Source: Neptunomonas qingdaonensis (GTDB lineage: Bacteria; Pseudomonadota; Gammaproteobacteria; Pseudomonadales; Balneatricaceae). Taken from it: a stretch of DNA of 64,000 nucleotides. The stretch spans positions 582,283-646,282 of the forward strand of contig NZ_FOOU01000001.1 in NCBI RefSeq assembly GCF_900113275.1. Reading direction: 5' to 3'. The position numbers were made by a program, and so were the translations under genes. The notes beneath the pieces are model-generated. The model did not search any database and was not told where the DNA came from. It saw only the letters and a program-made list of their open reading frames with translations. This document shows, piece by piece, positions 8,637-16,098 of this stretch; within the stretch, counting starts at the first letter, position 1, and each line of letters starts with the position of its first letter.

Positions 8637-8897
8637 TTATGTACCGTAGTGATAGCGTAGTTGAGCAACCATAATCGTACCGTTTTGATGTTTGTATACA
8701 ATACGATGTTCATCATTTATACGGCGAGACCAGTATCCTGATAAGCCATGTTTTAACGGTTCGGGTTTTCCAACGCCTTCATTTGGGGTTCTTTGAATAT
8801 CTTTAATTAACAAGTTAATACGTTTTAGTATTTTCTTATCGGTAGTTTGCCAATAGAGATATTGTTCCCAGGCTTGTGTAGAGAAAGTTAGCTTCAT
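8637..8897 (-). CDS. yoeB: YoeB-family mRNA interferase toxin
   Basis: An 86-residue RelE-fold toxin that cleaves mRNA in the ribosomal A site. The sequence follows the YoeB pattern throughout: a helical N-terminus (AWEQYLYWQTTDKKILKRIN), the GKPEPLKHGLSGYWSRRI core with the basic catalytic surface, and the C-terminal RYHY with the conserved His and Tyr. The length is that of the family. It overlaps the antitoxin gene by four bases, so the two are translationally coupled and the antitoxin is made first. Confidence 0.9.
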   Translation of the reverse strand: MKLTFSTQAWEQYLYWQTTDKKILKRINLLIKDIQRTPNEGVGKPEPLKHGLSGYWSRRINDEHRIVYKHQNGTIMVAQLRYHYGT

Positions 8898-9145
8898 TCA
8901 AGAAGCTGTCTTACTGTTCCGTTGCCAGTTTCTAGTTCGGCAATAGACTCTAAGAGGTTTCTGGCGTTGGCTGGAGATCTGAGTAAGTATGTAGTCTCTT
9001 CCATTGCGTTATAGTCTTCTAAAGACATCATTACGACAGGCGCTTCATTTTTACGAGTAATAATTATAGGCGCATGATCGTTACAGACATTTGCCATAGT
9101 GCTCGCTAAATTTGCTCTAGCTGCTGTGTAGCTTATTGCGTCCAT
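8894..9145 (-). CDS. yefM: YefM-family antitoxin
   Basis: An 83-residue Phd/YefM antitoxin that binds YoeB and represses the operon. The N-terminal DNA-binding part (SYTAARANLASTMANVCND) is followed by the family motif PIIITRKNEAPVVMMSLEDY, and the C-terminal 25 residues form the acidic toxin-binding tail. The ATG at 9145 is preceded by AGGAG. A palindromic operator lies just upstream. It is the first gene of the pair and is transcribed toward the accessory region, away from ssrA. Confidence 0.9.
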   Translation of the reverse strand: MDAISYTAARANLASTMANVCNDHAPIIITRKNEAPVVMMSLEDYNAMEETTYLLRSPANARNLLESIAELETGNGTVRQLLE

Positions 9146-9162
9146 GTTGTACTCCTATATGT

Positions 9163-9186
9163 GCATGTACATTAAACCGTACATGC
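9163..9186 (-). promoter_or_regulatory. Probable YefM-YoeB operator
   Basis: Two short palindromic elements, GCATGTACAT (9163-9172) and GTACATGC (9179-9186), form an interrupted inverted repeat 18 bases before the yefM start. TGTACA-type half-sites are the known recognition elements of the E. coli yefM promoter, so this is the likely site of autorepression by the toxin-antitoxin complex. Confidence 0.6.
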
Positions 9187-9379
9187 TAGCTTGGTGAGAG
9201 ATAACAAGCAAGTTATCAGGACTAAAACAGCGGGGTATTTTCGCTTTGCAAAGGGTTCTTGTCACTTTTCAGTTAAGACCGCTGTGCGTTATTTGCAACT
9301 GTGTCTTGGTTTTTTTAACGATGCAAACAAACCGCTTAGTTGTTTCGACACATGCGGGAAATCTCAAATGCCAGACATG

Positions 9380-9404
9380 AAAAAGGCCTGTAAAAACAGG
9401 CCTT
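9380..9404 (-). terminator. Rho-independent terminator of ssrA
   Basis: Read on the minus strand, AAGGCCTG and CAGGCCTT pair around a short A/T loop and are followed by a run of T. It lies 15 bases beyond the tmRNA CCA end. The flanking A-run on the other side lets it act in both directions. Confidence 0.8.
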
Positions 9405-9418
9405 CATCATTTGTGCTT

Positions 9419-9777
9419 TGGTGGAGGTGGCGGGTTTCGAACCCGCGTCCGCCAATCCGCTGCCTCAAGGTCTACATGCGTAGACACCTCTATTGAGTTA
9501 ACCCACCACGGCCCGAGGGTCAGGGCGTTTAGGGCGAGCCTTTTTAGTTTTAACCGTTCAGCTTAAGGCGAAGCATCCAGGCGATTCTGTCTCATATGAC
9601 ACCGCGAACCTCTAAGTTACAGACACCTTTGAGTGCGGCGCTAGCGGCCCTTAGGCTGCTAGAGCGTAGTTATCGTCGTTAGCAACTATAACTGTGTAGT
9701 AATTGATTTACGTGATTCACTACACTCACGGCATGCACTTAAGGTTTTGTAATCGGCGTCGAAGCCATGTCACCCCC
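9419..9777 (-). ncRNA. ssrA: tmRNA
   Basis: A transfer-messenger RNA of 359 nucleotides that frees stalled ribosomes and tags the unfinished protein. The 5' end GGGGGTGACATGG pairs with the 3' CACCTCC that precedes ACCA to form the acceptor stem; the T-arm contains GGTTCGAAACC. The tag reading frame is at 9651-9683 and encodes ANDDNYALAA followed by TAA. CCA is encoded. Its protein partner SmpB is encoded 59 bases upstream on the same strand. tmRNA genes are common integration sites, and everything on the 3' side here is accessory in character. Confidence 0.97.
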
Positions 9778-9836
9778 AAGTGGCAAGGATTATAGCTGTT
9801 TGACAGTATGAAATGAAAGAGGTTTCGCAGCTGTTT

Positions 9837-10313
9837 TTATCGTTCAGCCATTACGCGCTGCTTTTGGCGATCCCAATCCCGGTTTTTTTCGGTCTCACGT
9901 TTGTCGTGTTGCTGTTTACCTTTAACCAGTGCTATTTCGCATTTAACACGGCCTGTTTTCCAATACAGTGCTAATGCGACACAGGTGTAACCTTTCGCCT
10001 CGATTTGCTGGGTTAGCTTTTCTATCTGACGGCGATGTAATAGCAGTTTGCGGTCACGGCGGGGTTCGGTGACAAAATGGGTGCACGCCTGAGCTAATGG
10101 TGTCATGTTGGCGCCAACCAGCCATGCTTCTCCGTCTTTGATCAGGACATAGGAGTCTATCAACTGTCCGCGACCTTCGCGGAGGCTTTTTACTTCCCAA
10201 CCGGCAAGCGAAACTCCTGCCTCAATTTTGTCTTCGATATGGTATTCGTATCGAGCGCGTTTGTTGAGACAGATAGTGCTACTGGTGTTTTTTGTTTTCT
10301 TCTGTTTAGCCAT
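9837..10313 (-). CDS. smpB: SsrA-binding protein SmpB
   Basis: A 158-residue cytoplasmic protein that binds the tRNA-like part of tmRNA and brings it to stalled ribosomes. The OB-fold core is intact ([20 protein letters not shown], then [14 protein letters not shown]), and the C-terminal tail is basic ([11 protein letters not shown]), as needed for decoding-centre contact. The length matches the family. Directly upstream of ssrA on the same strand, it probably shares control with it. Confidence 0.97.
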   Translation of the reverse strand: MAKQKKTKNTSSTICLNKRARYEYHIEDKIEAGVSLAGWEVKSLREGRGQLIDSYVLIKDGEAWLVGANMTPLAQACTHFVTEPRRDRKLLLHRRQIEKLTQQIEAKGYTCVALALYWKTGRVKCEIALVKGKQQHDKRETEKNRDWDRQKQRVMAER

Positions 10314-10490
10314 AGCTCGGGATTATAGCGATGGAGAAGGTCGGTAGGAAGCTACCTGGCCTTTATTTATTGATTATTTAATGAATGAATTTTACAAATT
10401 TGCTTGTAGTAAAGTTGTCAATGTCGCTCAGAAAGGGAACAATGCGCGTTTATCACTCTAATTGTAAATAAAATATAACCAGAGACGCGT

Positions 10491-11858
10491 ATGCAAGAGA
10501 AATTATCCATTCATGGGGCTTGGTCGAACCGTTGGGTTTTTGTTATGGCGGCGACCGGGTCGGCAGTCGGTTTAGGTAATATCTGGAAGTTCCCTTACAT
10601 CACGGGTGAGAATGGTGGTGGTGCGTTCGTTTTAGTCTATTTGGTGTGTATTCTGATGGTCGGGATTCCGATCATGGTATCGGAAGTTCTTATTGGTCGT
10701 CGTGGGCGTCAGAGTCCGATCAATTCAATGAAAGATCTTGCCGTTGAGTCCGGGCTAAGCCCGCGATGGTCGCTGGCCGGCTGGGTGGGTGCGTTGGCGG
10801 GTGTGATGATCTTTTCATTTTACTCGGTTGTGGCGGGCTGGGTGCTTTACTATGTGGCCGGTATGGCCAATGGTGATTTCATTGATATTGGCAGTGAAAT
10901 GGCGGGTAAGCGTTTTGAGGTGCTGTTGGCTGATGCCGAGACCCTGCTGATCTGGCATAGCGTTTTTGTTGTGATGGTGATGACGGTTGTCGCAGGTGGC
11001 GTGAGTAAAGGGCTGGAACGGGCTACGCGTATTATGATGCCGGCGTTGTTTGTGCTGCTGTTTATCTTGTTAGCTTACTCCATGACGTCGGGTGCTTTTG
11101 GTCAGGGCTTTGATTTTCTGTTTCACTTTGACCCATCGCAATTAACCTGGAATGCCGTTTTGATTGCGTTGGGGCACTCTTTCTTTACCTTGTCCTTGGG
11201 CATGGGTTCCATTATGGCTTACGGTTCGTACATGCCGAAGAAGGCAAGTATCGGCAGCACAGTGATGATGATCGCTGTGTTGGATACCTTAGTTGCCTTG
11301 GTAGCCGGCCTGGCTATTTTTCCGATTGTATTCGCTAATCAGTTAGATCCCGGGGCAGGTCCTGGGTTGATGTTTATTACCTTGCCGGTTGCTTTTGGGC
11401 AGATGCCTGGCGGGCATATTTTTGGTTTTCTGTTCTTTGTTCTGATTGCGGTGGCGGCCTGGACTTCGGCTATCTCTTTAATGGAACCGGCTGCGGCCTG
11501 GATCGTTGAGAAGTTTGGCATTAAACGTGTGCCTGCCTGTACGGCCTTGGGGGCTTTGGTATGGTTGCTTGGCATAGCATGTTTGGGGTCATTTAATTTC
11601 ATGTCTGATTATAAAATTGGCAGTATGACGTTTTTTGATCTGATGGATTTCGCGACAGCAAACATAATGCTGCCTTTGGGTGGTTTGTTTATTGCTATTT
11701 TTGCGGGTTGGAAAATCAAACGCTATGCGTTAGAGGATGAGTTGTCTTTTAAACAGAACTTTTGGTTTTCTGCCTGGTACTTTTCGATTCGTTATATTGC
11801 GCCGGTCGCTGTTGCAGCAATTTTCGCTCTGAATTTGTACAATAAGTTTACAGAGTAG
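10491..11858 (+). CDS. SNF-family sodium-dependent transporter
   Basis: A 455-residue inner-membrane symporter of the neurotransmitter:sodium (NSS/SNF) family that takes up amino acids or related compounds with Na+. TM1 carries the family's sodium-site signature (GLGNIWKFPY at about residues 27-36), followed by TGENGGGAFVLVYL. About eleven membrane helices follow. The substrate cannot be told from sequence. It sits between smpB and ratA, genes that are often closer neighbours in other gammaproteobacteria, and is separated from ratA by only 15 bases, so it may be cotranscribed. Confidence 0.92.
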   Translation: MQEKLSIHGAWSNRWVFVMAATGSAVGLGNIWKFPYITGENGGGAFVLVYLVCILMVGIPIMVSEVLIGRRGRQSPINSMKDLAVESGLSPRWSLAGWVGALAGVMIFSFYSVVAGWVLYYVAGMANGDFIDIGSEMAGKRFEVLLADAETLLIWHSVFVVMVMTVVAGGVSKGLERATRIMMPALFVLLFILLAYSMTSGAFGQGFDFLFHFDPSQLTWNAVLIALGHSFFTLSLGMGSIMAYGSYMPKKASIGSTVMMIAVLDTLVALVAGLAIFPIVFANQLDPGAGPGLMFITLPVAFGQMPGGHIFGFLFFVLIAVAAWTSAISLMEPAAAWIVEKFGIKRVPACTALGALVWLLGIACLGSFNFMSDYKIGSMTFFDLMDFATANIMLPLGGLFIAIFAGWKIKRYALEDELSFKQNFWFSAWYFSIRYIAPVAVAAIFALNLYNKFTE

Positions 11859-11873
11859 AGTGGTAAGGGATAA

Positions 11874-12305
11874 ATGACGCAGGTTAACCGTAGTGCGCTG
11901 GTTCTTCATAGTGCTCAGCAGATGTTCGAGATTGTGAATGATGTGCTGGCATACCCGGATTTTTTGCCTTGGTGTGCCAAGACTGAGCTTTTGTATGAAG
12001 ACGAGCATAAGATGGAGGCAACGCTTTATCTGGCAAAAGCGGGGTTGAAATATAGCTTTACGACGCGCAATCGACTGAAAAGGTTTGAGCGCATTGAGCT
12101 GGAACTCGTGGAGGGGCCTTTTTCGAAGCTGTCAGGGGTGTGGACTTTTGAGCCTCTGGGCGATGAAGCCTGTAAGGTGAGCTTGAATATGGGTTTTGAG
12201 TTTGACGGAAAGCTTAAGAATATGGCGATGAGTAAAGTTTTTAATCAGGTGGCGACAACCTTGGTCGGTGCTTTTGTGCAGCGGGCTGATACCGTATATG
12301 AATGA
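11874..12305 (+). CDS. ratA: RatA-family START-like protein (coenzyme Q-binding type)
   Basis: A 143-residue SRPBCC/START-fold protein of the RatA/COQ10 family. Characteristic parts are SAQQMFEIVNDVLAYPDFLP at residues 14-33 and the FEFDGKLKNMAMSKVFNQVA helix near the end. Family members bind ubiquinone or, as reported for E. coli RatA, interfere with 70S assembly; the physiological role here cannot be decided. Its 3' end overlaps rnfH by eight bases, the usual ratA-rnfH arrangement. Confidence 0.92.
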   Translation: MTQVNRSALVLHSAQQMFEIVNDVLAYPDFLPWCAKTELLYEDEHKMEATLYLAKAGLKYSFTTRNRLKRFERIELELVEGPFSKLSGVWTFEPLGDEACKVSLNMGFEFDGKLKNMAMSKVFNQVATTLVGAFVQRADTVYE

Positions 12306-12612
12306 AGAAACAATCAATGTGGAAGTGGCATACGCACTCCCCAAAGAGCAAAAAATTATCGCGCTTAAAGTGGAACAGGGCACCACTGCCTATGAAGCGG
12401 TTAAGTTGTCGGGCATTGAGCGGATGTATCCGCAGATCAATATCGAAACAGATGCTATGGGGATCTTCGGCAAGGCAATAAAAGACCCCAAGACGACTGT
12501 GTTGAAGGAGAAGCAGCGAGTAGAAATATACCGCCCGTTAATAGCCGACCCTAAAGAGGCCAGAGCTAAACGAGCGGCTAAGCTCAAAGCGCAGCAAGCT
12601 GCTCAGCAATAG
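12298..12612 (+). CDS. rnfH: RnfH-family ubiquitin-like protein
   Basis: A 104-residue protein of the RnfH (formerly RatB) family with a ubiquitin-like beta-grasp fold. The ATG at 12298 overlaps the ratA stop and gives MNEETINVEVAYALP, which aligns with the family start; an open frame upstream to 12268 is not needed. The core ends with the EIYRPLIADPKEAR motif typical of the family, followed by an Ala/Lys/Gln-rich tail. The cellular role is not established. Confidence 0.92.
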   Translation: MNEETINVEVAYALPKEQKIIALKVEQGTTAYEAVKLSGIERMYPQINIETDAMGIFGKAIKDPKTTVLKEKQRVEIYRPLIADPKEARAKRAAKLKAQQAAQQ

Positions 12613-12627
12613 CTGTTTAGCTGATAG

Positions 12628-12963
12628 CTATTCAGCGGTTGTGCCTGATGGTTTGTAATCGCCGGAAAAGCTGGTGAGTTTACCATCGGTGAAAAACACT
12701 GATAGCTGTTCTTGTGTTCTTGTTTCTCCGCCTTTTTTGAAGGTGTAGATGTAATCCCAGCGTTCGCCGTTAAACGTATCTACCACTAAAGGCGTGCCCA
12801 ATACATAGCGGACCTGGCTGTAGTTCATGCCGGGCTTGAGTTCATCAACCATTTCTTGTGAAATGATGTTCCCTTGAGGAATGTCTATTTTGTATACGCC
12901 AGGGAATTCTGAACAACCTGACAATAAAGTAACCGCGATAATGCTAATTAGAAACTTTCGCAT
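12628..12963 (-). CDS. bamE: Outer-membrane assembly lipoprotein BamE
   Basis: A 111-residue lipoprotein of the BAM complex, which inserts beta-barrel proteins into the outer membrane. The signal peptide ends in the lipobox LLSGC with the lipidated Cys at residue 17. The SmpA/OmlA core is clear (GMNYSQVRYVLGTPLVVD, then WDYIYTF). It is convergent with rnfH, divergent from fur, and separated from fur by 82 bases that must hold both promoters. Confidence 0.96.
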   Translation of the reverse strand: MRKFLISIIAVTLLSGCSEFPGVYKIDIPQGNIISQEMVDELKPGMNYSQVRYVLGTPLVVDTFNGERWDYIYTFKKGGETRTQEQLSVFFTDGKLTSFSGDYKPSGTTAE

Positions 12964-13045
12964 CTGTAAATGACTTCCACTTTTGCGTGTAAATAAAGAT
13001 AATACAGTCTAACATTCAGTTGTTGGAATCAATAGAGTAAAGATC

Positions 13046-13471
13046 ATGTCCCTCGAAAATCAAGAGTTAAGGAAGGCAGGCCTTAAAGTTACTTTGCCGC
13101 GCGTTAAGATTTACCAGATTCTCGAAAAAGCGGGTGAGGGTGATCATTTTAGTGCAGAAGATATTTATAAATTACTGATGGAAATTGGTGAAGATGTCGG
13201 TTTGGCGACGGTTTATCGTGTTTTAACGCAGTTTGAAACCGCTGGTTTAGTGACGCGGCATCATTTTGAGGGCGGCCATTCTGTTTTTGAATTGGCGAGT
13301 GCTGAAGAGCATGATCATATTGTTTGTATTAAGTGTGGACGGGTGCGTGAGTTTGTTGATCAGCAGTTGATTGATCGGCAATACCAGATTGCTAAAGATC
13401 TGGGTTTTACGATTACAGATCGAACCCTGTATCTTTATGGCGTTTGCAGCGAAGGTTGTTCTGCCAAGTAA
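13046..13471 (+). CDS. fur: Ferric uptake regulator Fur
   Basis: A 141-residue iron-sensing repressor. The winged-helix part spans residues 1-83 (GLKVTLPRVKIYQIL, DVGLATVYRVLTQFE), and the dimerisation part contains the metal ligands HDHIVCIKCGRV and a C-terminal Cys pair (GVCSEGCSAK). Length and motifs are those of class Fur rather than Zur or PerR. It is followed by a terminator and the convergent recN. No convincing Fur box is seen in its own upstream region. Confidence 0.96.
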   Translation: MSLENQELRKAGLKVTLPRVKIYQILEKAGEGDHFSAEDIYKLLMEIGEDVGLATVYRVLTQFETAGLVTRHHFEGGHSVFELASAEEHDHIVCIKCGRVREFVDQQLIDRQYQIAKDLGFTITDRTLYLYGVCSEGCSAK

Positions 13472-13492
13472 ACGTAGAGTAAATGATTAAAG

Positions 13493-13517
13493 AAACCGAC
13501 CCTGCGTCGGTTTTTTT
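13493..13517. terminator. Terminator between fur and recN
   Basis: ACCGAC and GTCGGT pair around a five-base loop, followed by TTTTTTT on the plus strand. It ends fur transcription and, with the A-run on the other side, may also serve the convergent recN. Confidence 0.8.
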
Positions 13518-13521
13518 GGTT

Positions 13522-15180
13522 TCAATATCCCAGCATCTCTTTTGCGTGATCGATGGAGCGCTTAGTGACATCGATGCCGCCCAGCATGCGGGCAATCTCC
13601 TGGATGCGATCTTTTTTGGCAAGTGAGTTGATTTGGGTATGTGTGTTCTCTTTATCTGCACGTTTGCTGACAAACAGGTGTTGATGTCCTTGTGAGGCTA
13701 CTTGTGGTTGGTGAGTGACGCACATGATTTGGGCACGCTCACCTAATTGTTTCAGCATGCGACCAACCACTTCAGCTATGGCGCCGCCAATACCAACATC
13801 GACTTCATCGAAGATCAGCGTGGGTGTGGTGGAGCTTTGCGCCGTAATCACCTGTATGGCCAAACTGATGCGGGACAGTTCTCCGCCGGATGCTATTTTG
13901 GCCAGTGGGCGTGCCGGTTGGCCTTTGTTGGTGGATATGAGGAATTCGATATCTTCTAAGCCGCTGGCCTGAGGTTTGTCTGTTTTGCTAAGGGATGCGG
14001 TAAAGCAGGCAGATGTCATTCCCAGCAGGTGAAGCTGCTCATTAATCTGACTGTTGATCTGAGTGGCTGCTTTATTACGCGATATGCTCAGTTGGTTTGC
14101 TGCGTTTTCATATTGCGAATAGAGTTGCTCCATTTCCTTGTTGAGCTGTGCGAGTATTTCATCAGAGTGCTGTAATGATTCAAGCTCAACTTTAAGTTGA
14201 TGATGAAAGTCTGGCAGTGATTCAGGCTGCACTCTGTGTTTACGTGCAATTTCATAAATACAGGACAGGCGCTCTTCTGTTTCAATTAATCGCTCTGGGT
14301 TGATCTCTACACGATCCAGGTAATGGCGCAGCTCCTGGCTTGCCTCATCTATCTGTATCTGTGCGCTATTCAGTAATTCGGCGGCCTGTGCGATGGCGGG
14401 TGTCTGATCTTTCAGCTCAGCGAGAATCTGTATGGCATGATGCAGTAGTTGCACGCAATTTTCCTGCTCGCCTTCTGTCGTCAGTTCTAAGGCCTGGTGT
14501 CCATTCTGAAGAATGCTGCCTGCCTGGCTGAGGGTTTTTTGTTCCTCTTCCAGATGCTCTAGCTCGCCTTCTGTCATGCTGAGTTGGTTGAGTTCGTCCA
14601 ACTGATAGCTGAGAAGCTGGATTTTGGCTTGCTGTTCATCATCCTGATTGAGCAGCTCTTCGAGGTGCTTCTGCTTTTTTTGCCAGACATGGTATAGGTT
14701 TTTAACCGTTTGGGCCTGCTGGGTGTTGCTGGCGAATTGGTCGAGAAGTTCGCGGTGATGTTCTTTTTTTAACAAACGCTGGTGTTCATGCTGCCCATGT
14801 ATAGCAATCAGGTATTCGCCCAGCTCTTTTAAGGCATTGAGTGGGCAGGGTTGACCGTTGATATAGCTGCGTGAACGGCCTTCGCGGGTAATGACGCGTC
14901 TGATGATGCATTCATTGTCTTGATCAAGGTCCTGCTCTTTCAGCCAGTCTTGTGCCTCTTGCAGTGTGTCTATATTGAAGCTGGCAATGATTTCGGCGCG
15001 CTCAGCCCCTTGTCTGACACTGCCGCTATCGGCTCGATAACCCAGCGCAAGGCCTAGCGCGTCGAGCATGATGGACTTGCCCGCCCCGGTTTCGCCGCTG
15101 ACCACAGTCATCCCTTTGCTGAGCTCCAGGTCGAGAGATTCAACGATAGCGTAGTTGCGGATAGTCAATTGTGTCAGCAT
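13522..15180 (-). CDS. recN: DNA repair protein RecN
   Basis: An SMC-like ATPase of 552 residues that acts in recombinational repair of double-strand breaks. The Walker A motif GETGAGKS is near residue 29; two long coiled-coil arms flank the centre; the ABC signature (KIASGGELSRISLAI) and Walker B (TLIFDEVDVGIGG) follow near the C-terminus. The start at 15180 (MLTQLTIRNYAIVE) matches the family start; an in-frame ATG at 15198 would fall inside the LexA box. It is divergent from grpE. Confidence 0.95.
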   Translation of the reverse strand: MLTQLTIRNYAIVESLDLELSKGMTVVSGETGAGKSIMLDALGLALGYRADSGSVRQGAERAEIIASFNIDTLQEAQDWLKEQDLDQDNECIIRRVITREGRSRSYINGQPCPLNALKELGEYLIAIHGQHEHQRLLKKEHHRELLDQFASNTQQAQTVKNLYHVWQKKQKHLEELLNQDDEQQAKIQLLSYQLDELNQLSMTEGELEHLEEEQKTLSQAGSILQNGHQALELTTEGEQENCVQLLHHAIQILAELKDQTPAIAQAAELLNSAQIQIDEASQELRHYLDRVEINPERLIETEERLSCIYEIARKHRVQPESLPDFHHQLKVELESLQHSDEILAQLNKEMEQLYSQYENAANQLSISRNKAATQINSQINEQLHLLGMTSACFTASLSKTDKPQASGLEDIEFLISTNKGQPARPLAKIASGGELSRISLAIQVITAQSSTTPTLIFDEVDVGIGGAIAEVVGRMLKQLGERAQIMCVTHQPQVASQGHQHLFVSKRADKENTHTQINSLAKKDRIQEIARMLGGIDVTKRSIDHAKEMLGY

Positions 15181-15196
15181 AACCAGAGATCCATAC

Positions 15197-15212
15197 ATGT
15201 GTTTTTATACAG
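15197..15212 (-). promoter_or_regulatory. Probable LexA (SOS) box of recN
   Basis: On the recN strand the sequence is CTGT, eight bases (ATAAAAAC), ACAT, matching the LexA consensus CTGT-N8-ACAG at seven of eight fixed positions, with the A-rich centre typical of strong boxes. It lies 17 bases before the chosen recN start. recN is a classic SOS gene, so damage induction is expected. Confidence 0.7.
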
Positions 15213-15288
15213 TAGTTTATTTATAAGGGATTTTTGTTTCAGGTGCAATCGTGTCTCTGCGGTTATGTTAAAAAAAAATCGGCTTAGG

Positions 15289-15317
15289 GTTGAGTTTACT
15301 GGCGTTAATCCCCATAA
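15289..15317 (+). promoter_or_regulatory. Sigma-32 (heat-shock) type promoter of grpE
   Basis: GTTGAGT (15289-15295), 14 bases, then CCCCATAA (15310-15317) closely follow the RpoH consensus CTTGAAA-N13/14-CCCCATNT. It lies 54 bases before the grpE ATG. Confidence 0.6.
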
Positions 15318-15370
15318 ACATGGCATTCGATTTTCTAGTATTTTATGGCTGCTTGAGTTGGAGAGCCCCA

Positions 15371-15985
15371 ATGGCAAATGACCAGACGACAAAAAATGAA
15401 CAAGTGGTAAGCGACGACATTGATGCCGTAGCAGGAGAGGCTGAACAAGTATTGGAGGCGCAAGCTGAAGAAGTTGTGAATGCCGATGCAGCAAATAGTG
15501 GTGAGCAGGGCTCGGCTATTGATGAGTTGTCAAAACAGTTGGCAGCCGCTCAGCAAGAGGCCGCTGACCTTAAAGAACAGATGCTACGTGCGGCAGCTGA
15601 TGTACAAAATGTACGTCGTCGTGCTGAGCAGGATGTTGAAAAAGCGCATAAGTTTGCACTGGATAAATTTGTAAATGAAATGCTGCCTATTGTCGATAGC
15701 CTCGAGCGTACGCTTGAAGCGTGTAATGTTGACGATGAGGCGACCAAAAGCTTGCGTGAAGGCGTTGAAATGACGCACGGGATGTTTATCAGCGGTTTGG
15801 CTAAATTTAAAGTGGAGCGAGTTGATCCGCAAGGTGAAGCATTCGACCCTGTTTTGCATCAGGCCATGTCGCTGGTCGATGCTCCGGATGCTAAACCAAA
15901 TACCGTTGTAGCGGTTATGCAGAAAGGGTACACCCTGAATGGGCGTTTAGTTCGTCCGGCGATGGTGATGGTTTCAAAAAGTTAA
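15371..15985 (+). CDS. grpE: Nucleotide exchange factor GrpE
   Basis: A 204-residue co-chaperone that exchanges ADP for ATP on DnaK. The ATG at 15371 has GGAGAG upstream; a longer frame from 15290 would begin inside the promoter. An acidic, disordered N-terminus and a long coiled coil (about residues 55-110, containing AAADVQNVRRRAEQDVEKA) precede the beta domain (VERVDPQGEAFDPVLHQAMS). It heads the heat-shock cluster, with dnaK 113 bases behind it. Confidence 0.96.
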   Translation: MANDQTTKNEQVVSDDIDAVAGEAEQVLEAQAEEVVNADAANSGEQGSAIDELSKQLAAAQQEAADLKEQMLRAAADVQNVRRRAEQDVEKAHKFALDKFVNEMLPIVDSLERTLEACNVDDEATKSLREGVEMTHGMFISGLAKFKVERVDPQGEAFDPVLHQAMSLVDAPDAKPNTVVAVMQKGYTLNGRLVRPAMVMVSKS

Positions 15986-16003
15986 AAAATCCTTAGTAAA
16001 TGC

Positions 16004-16031
16004 CTTGAAATTGTACAAAACGTATCCATAT
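16004..16031 (+). promoter_or_regulatory. Sigma-32 type promoter of dnaK
   Basis: CTTGAAA (16004-16010), a perfect RpoH -35, is followed after 13 bases by ATCCATAT (16024-16031), close to CCCCATNT. It lies about 70 bases before dnaK and would give dnaK its own heat-inducible start in addition to read-through from grpE. Confidence 0.65.
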
Positions 16032-16098
16032 AAAGGGCATACAGATTTTAACAGATTTATAGCTCACGCAATGAGCTGAGAACTTCGGAGAGAAAAAC

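Noticed and set aside
9191..9496. Plus-strand open frame of 101 codons
   Set aside because: It runs into the 3' end of the tmRNA gene on the other strand and has no recognisable product.
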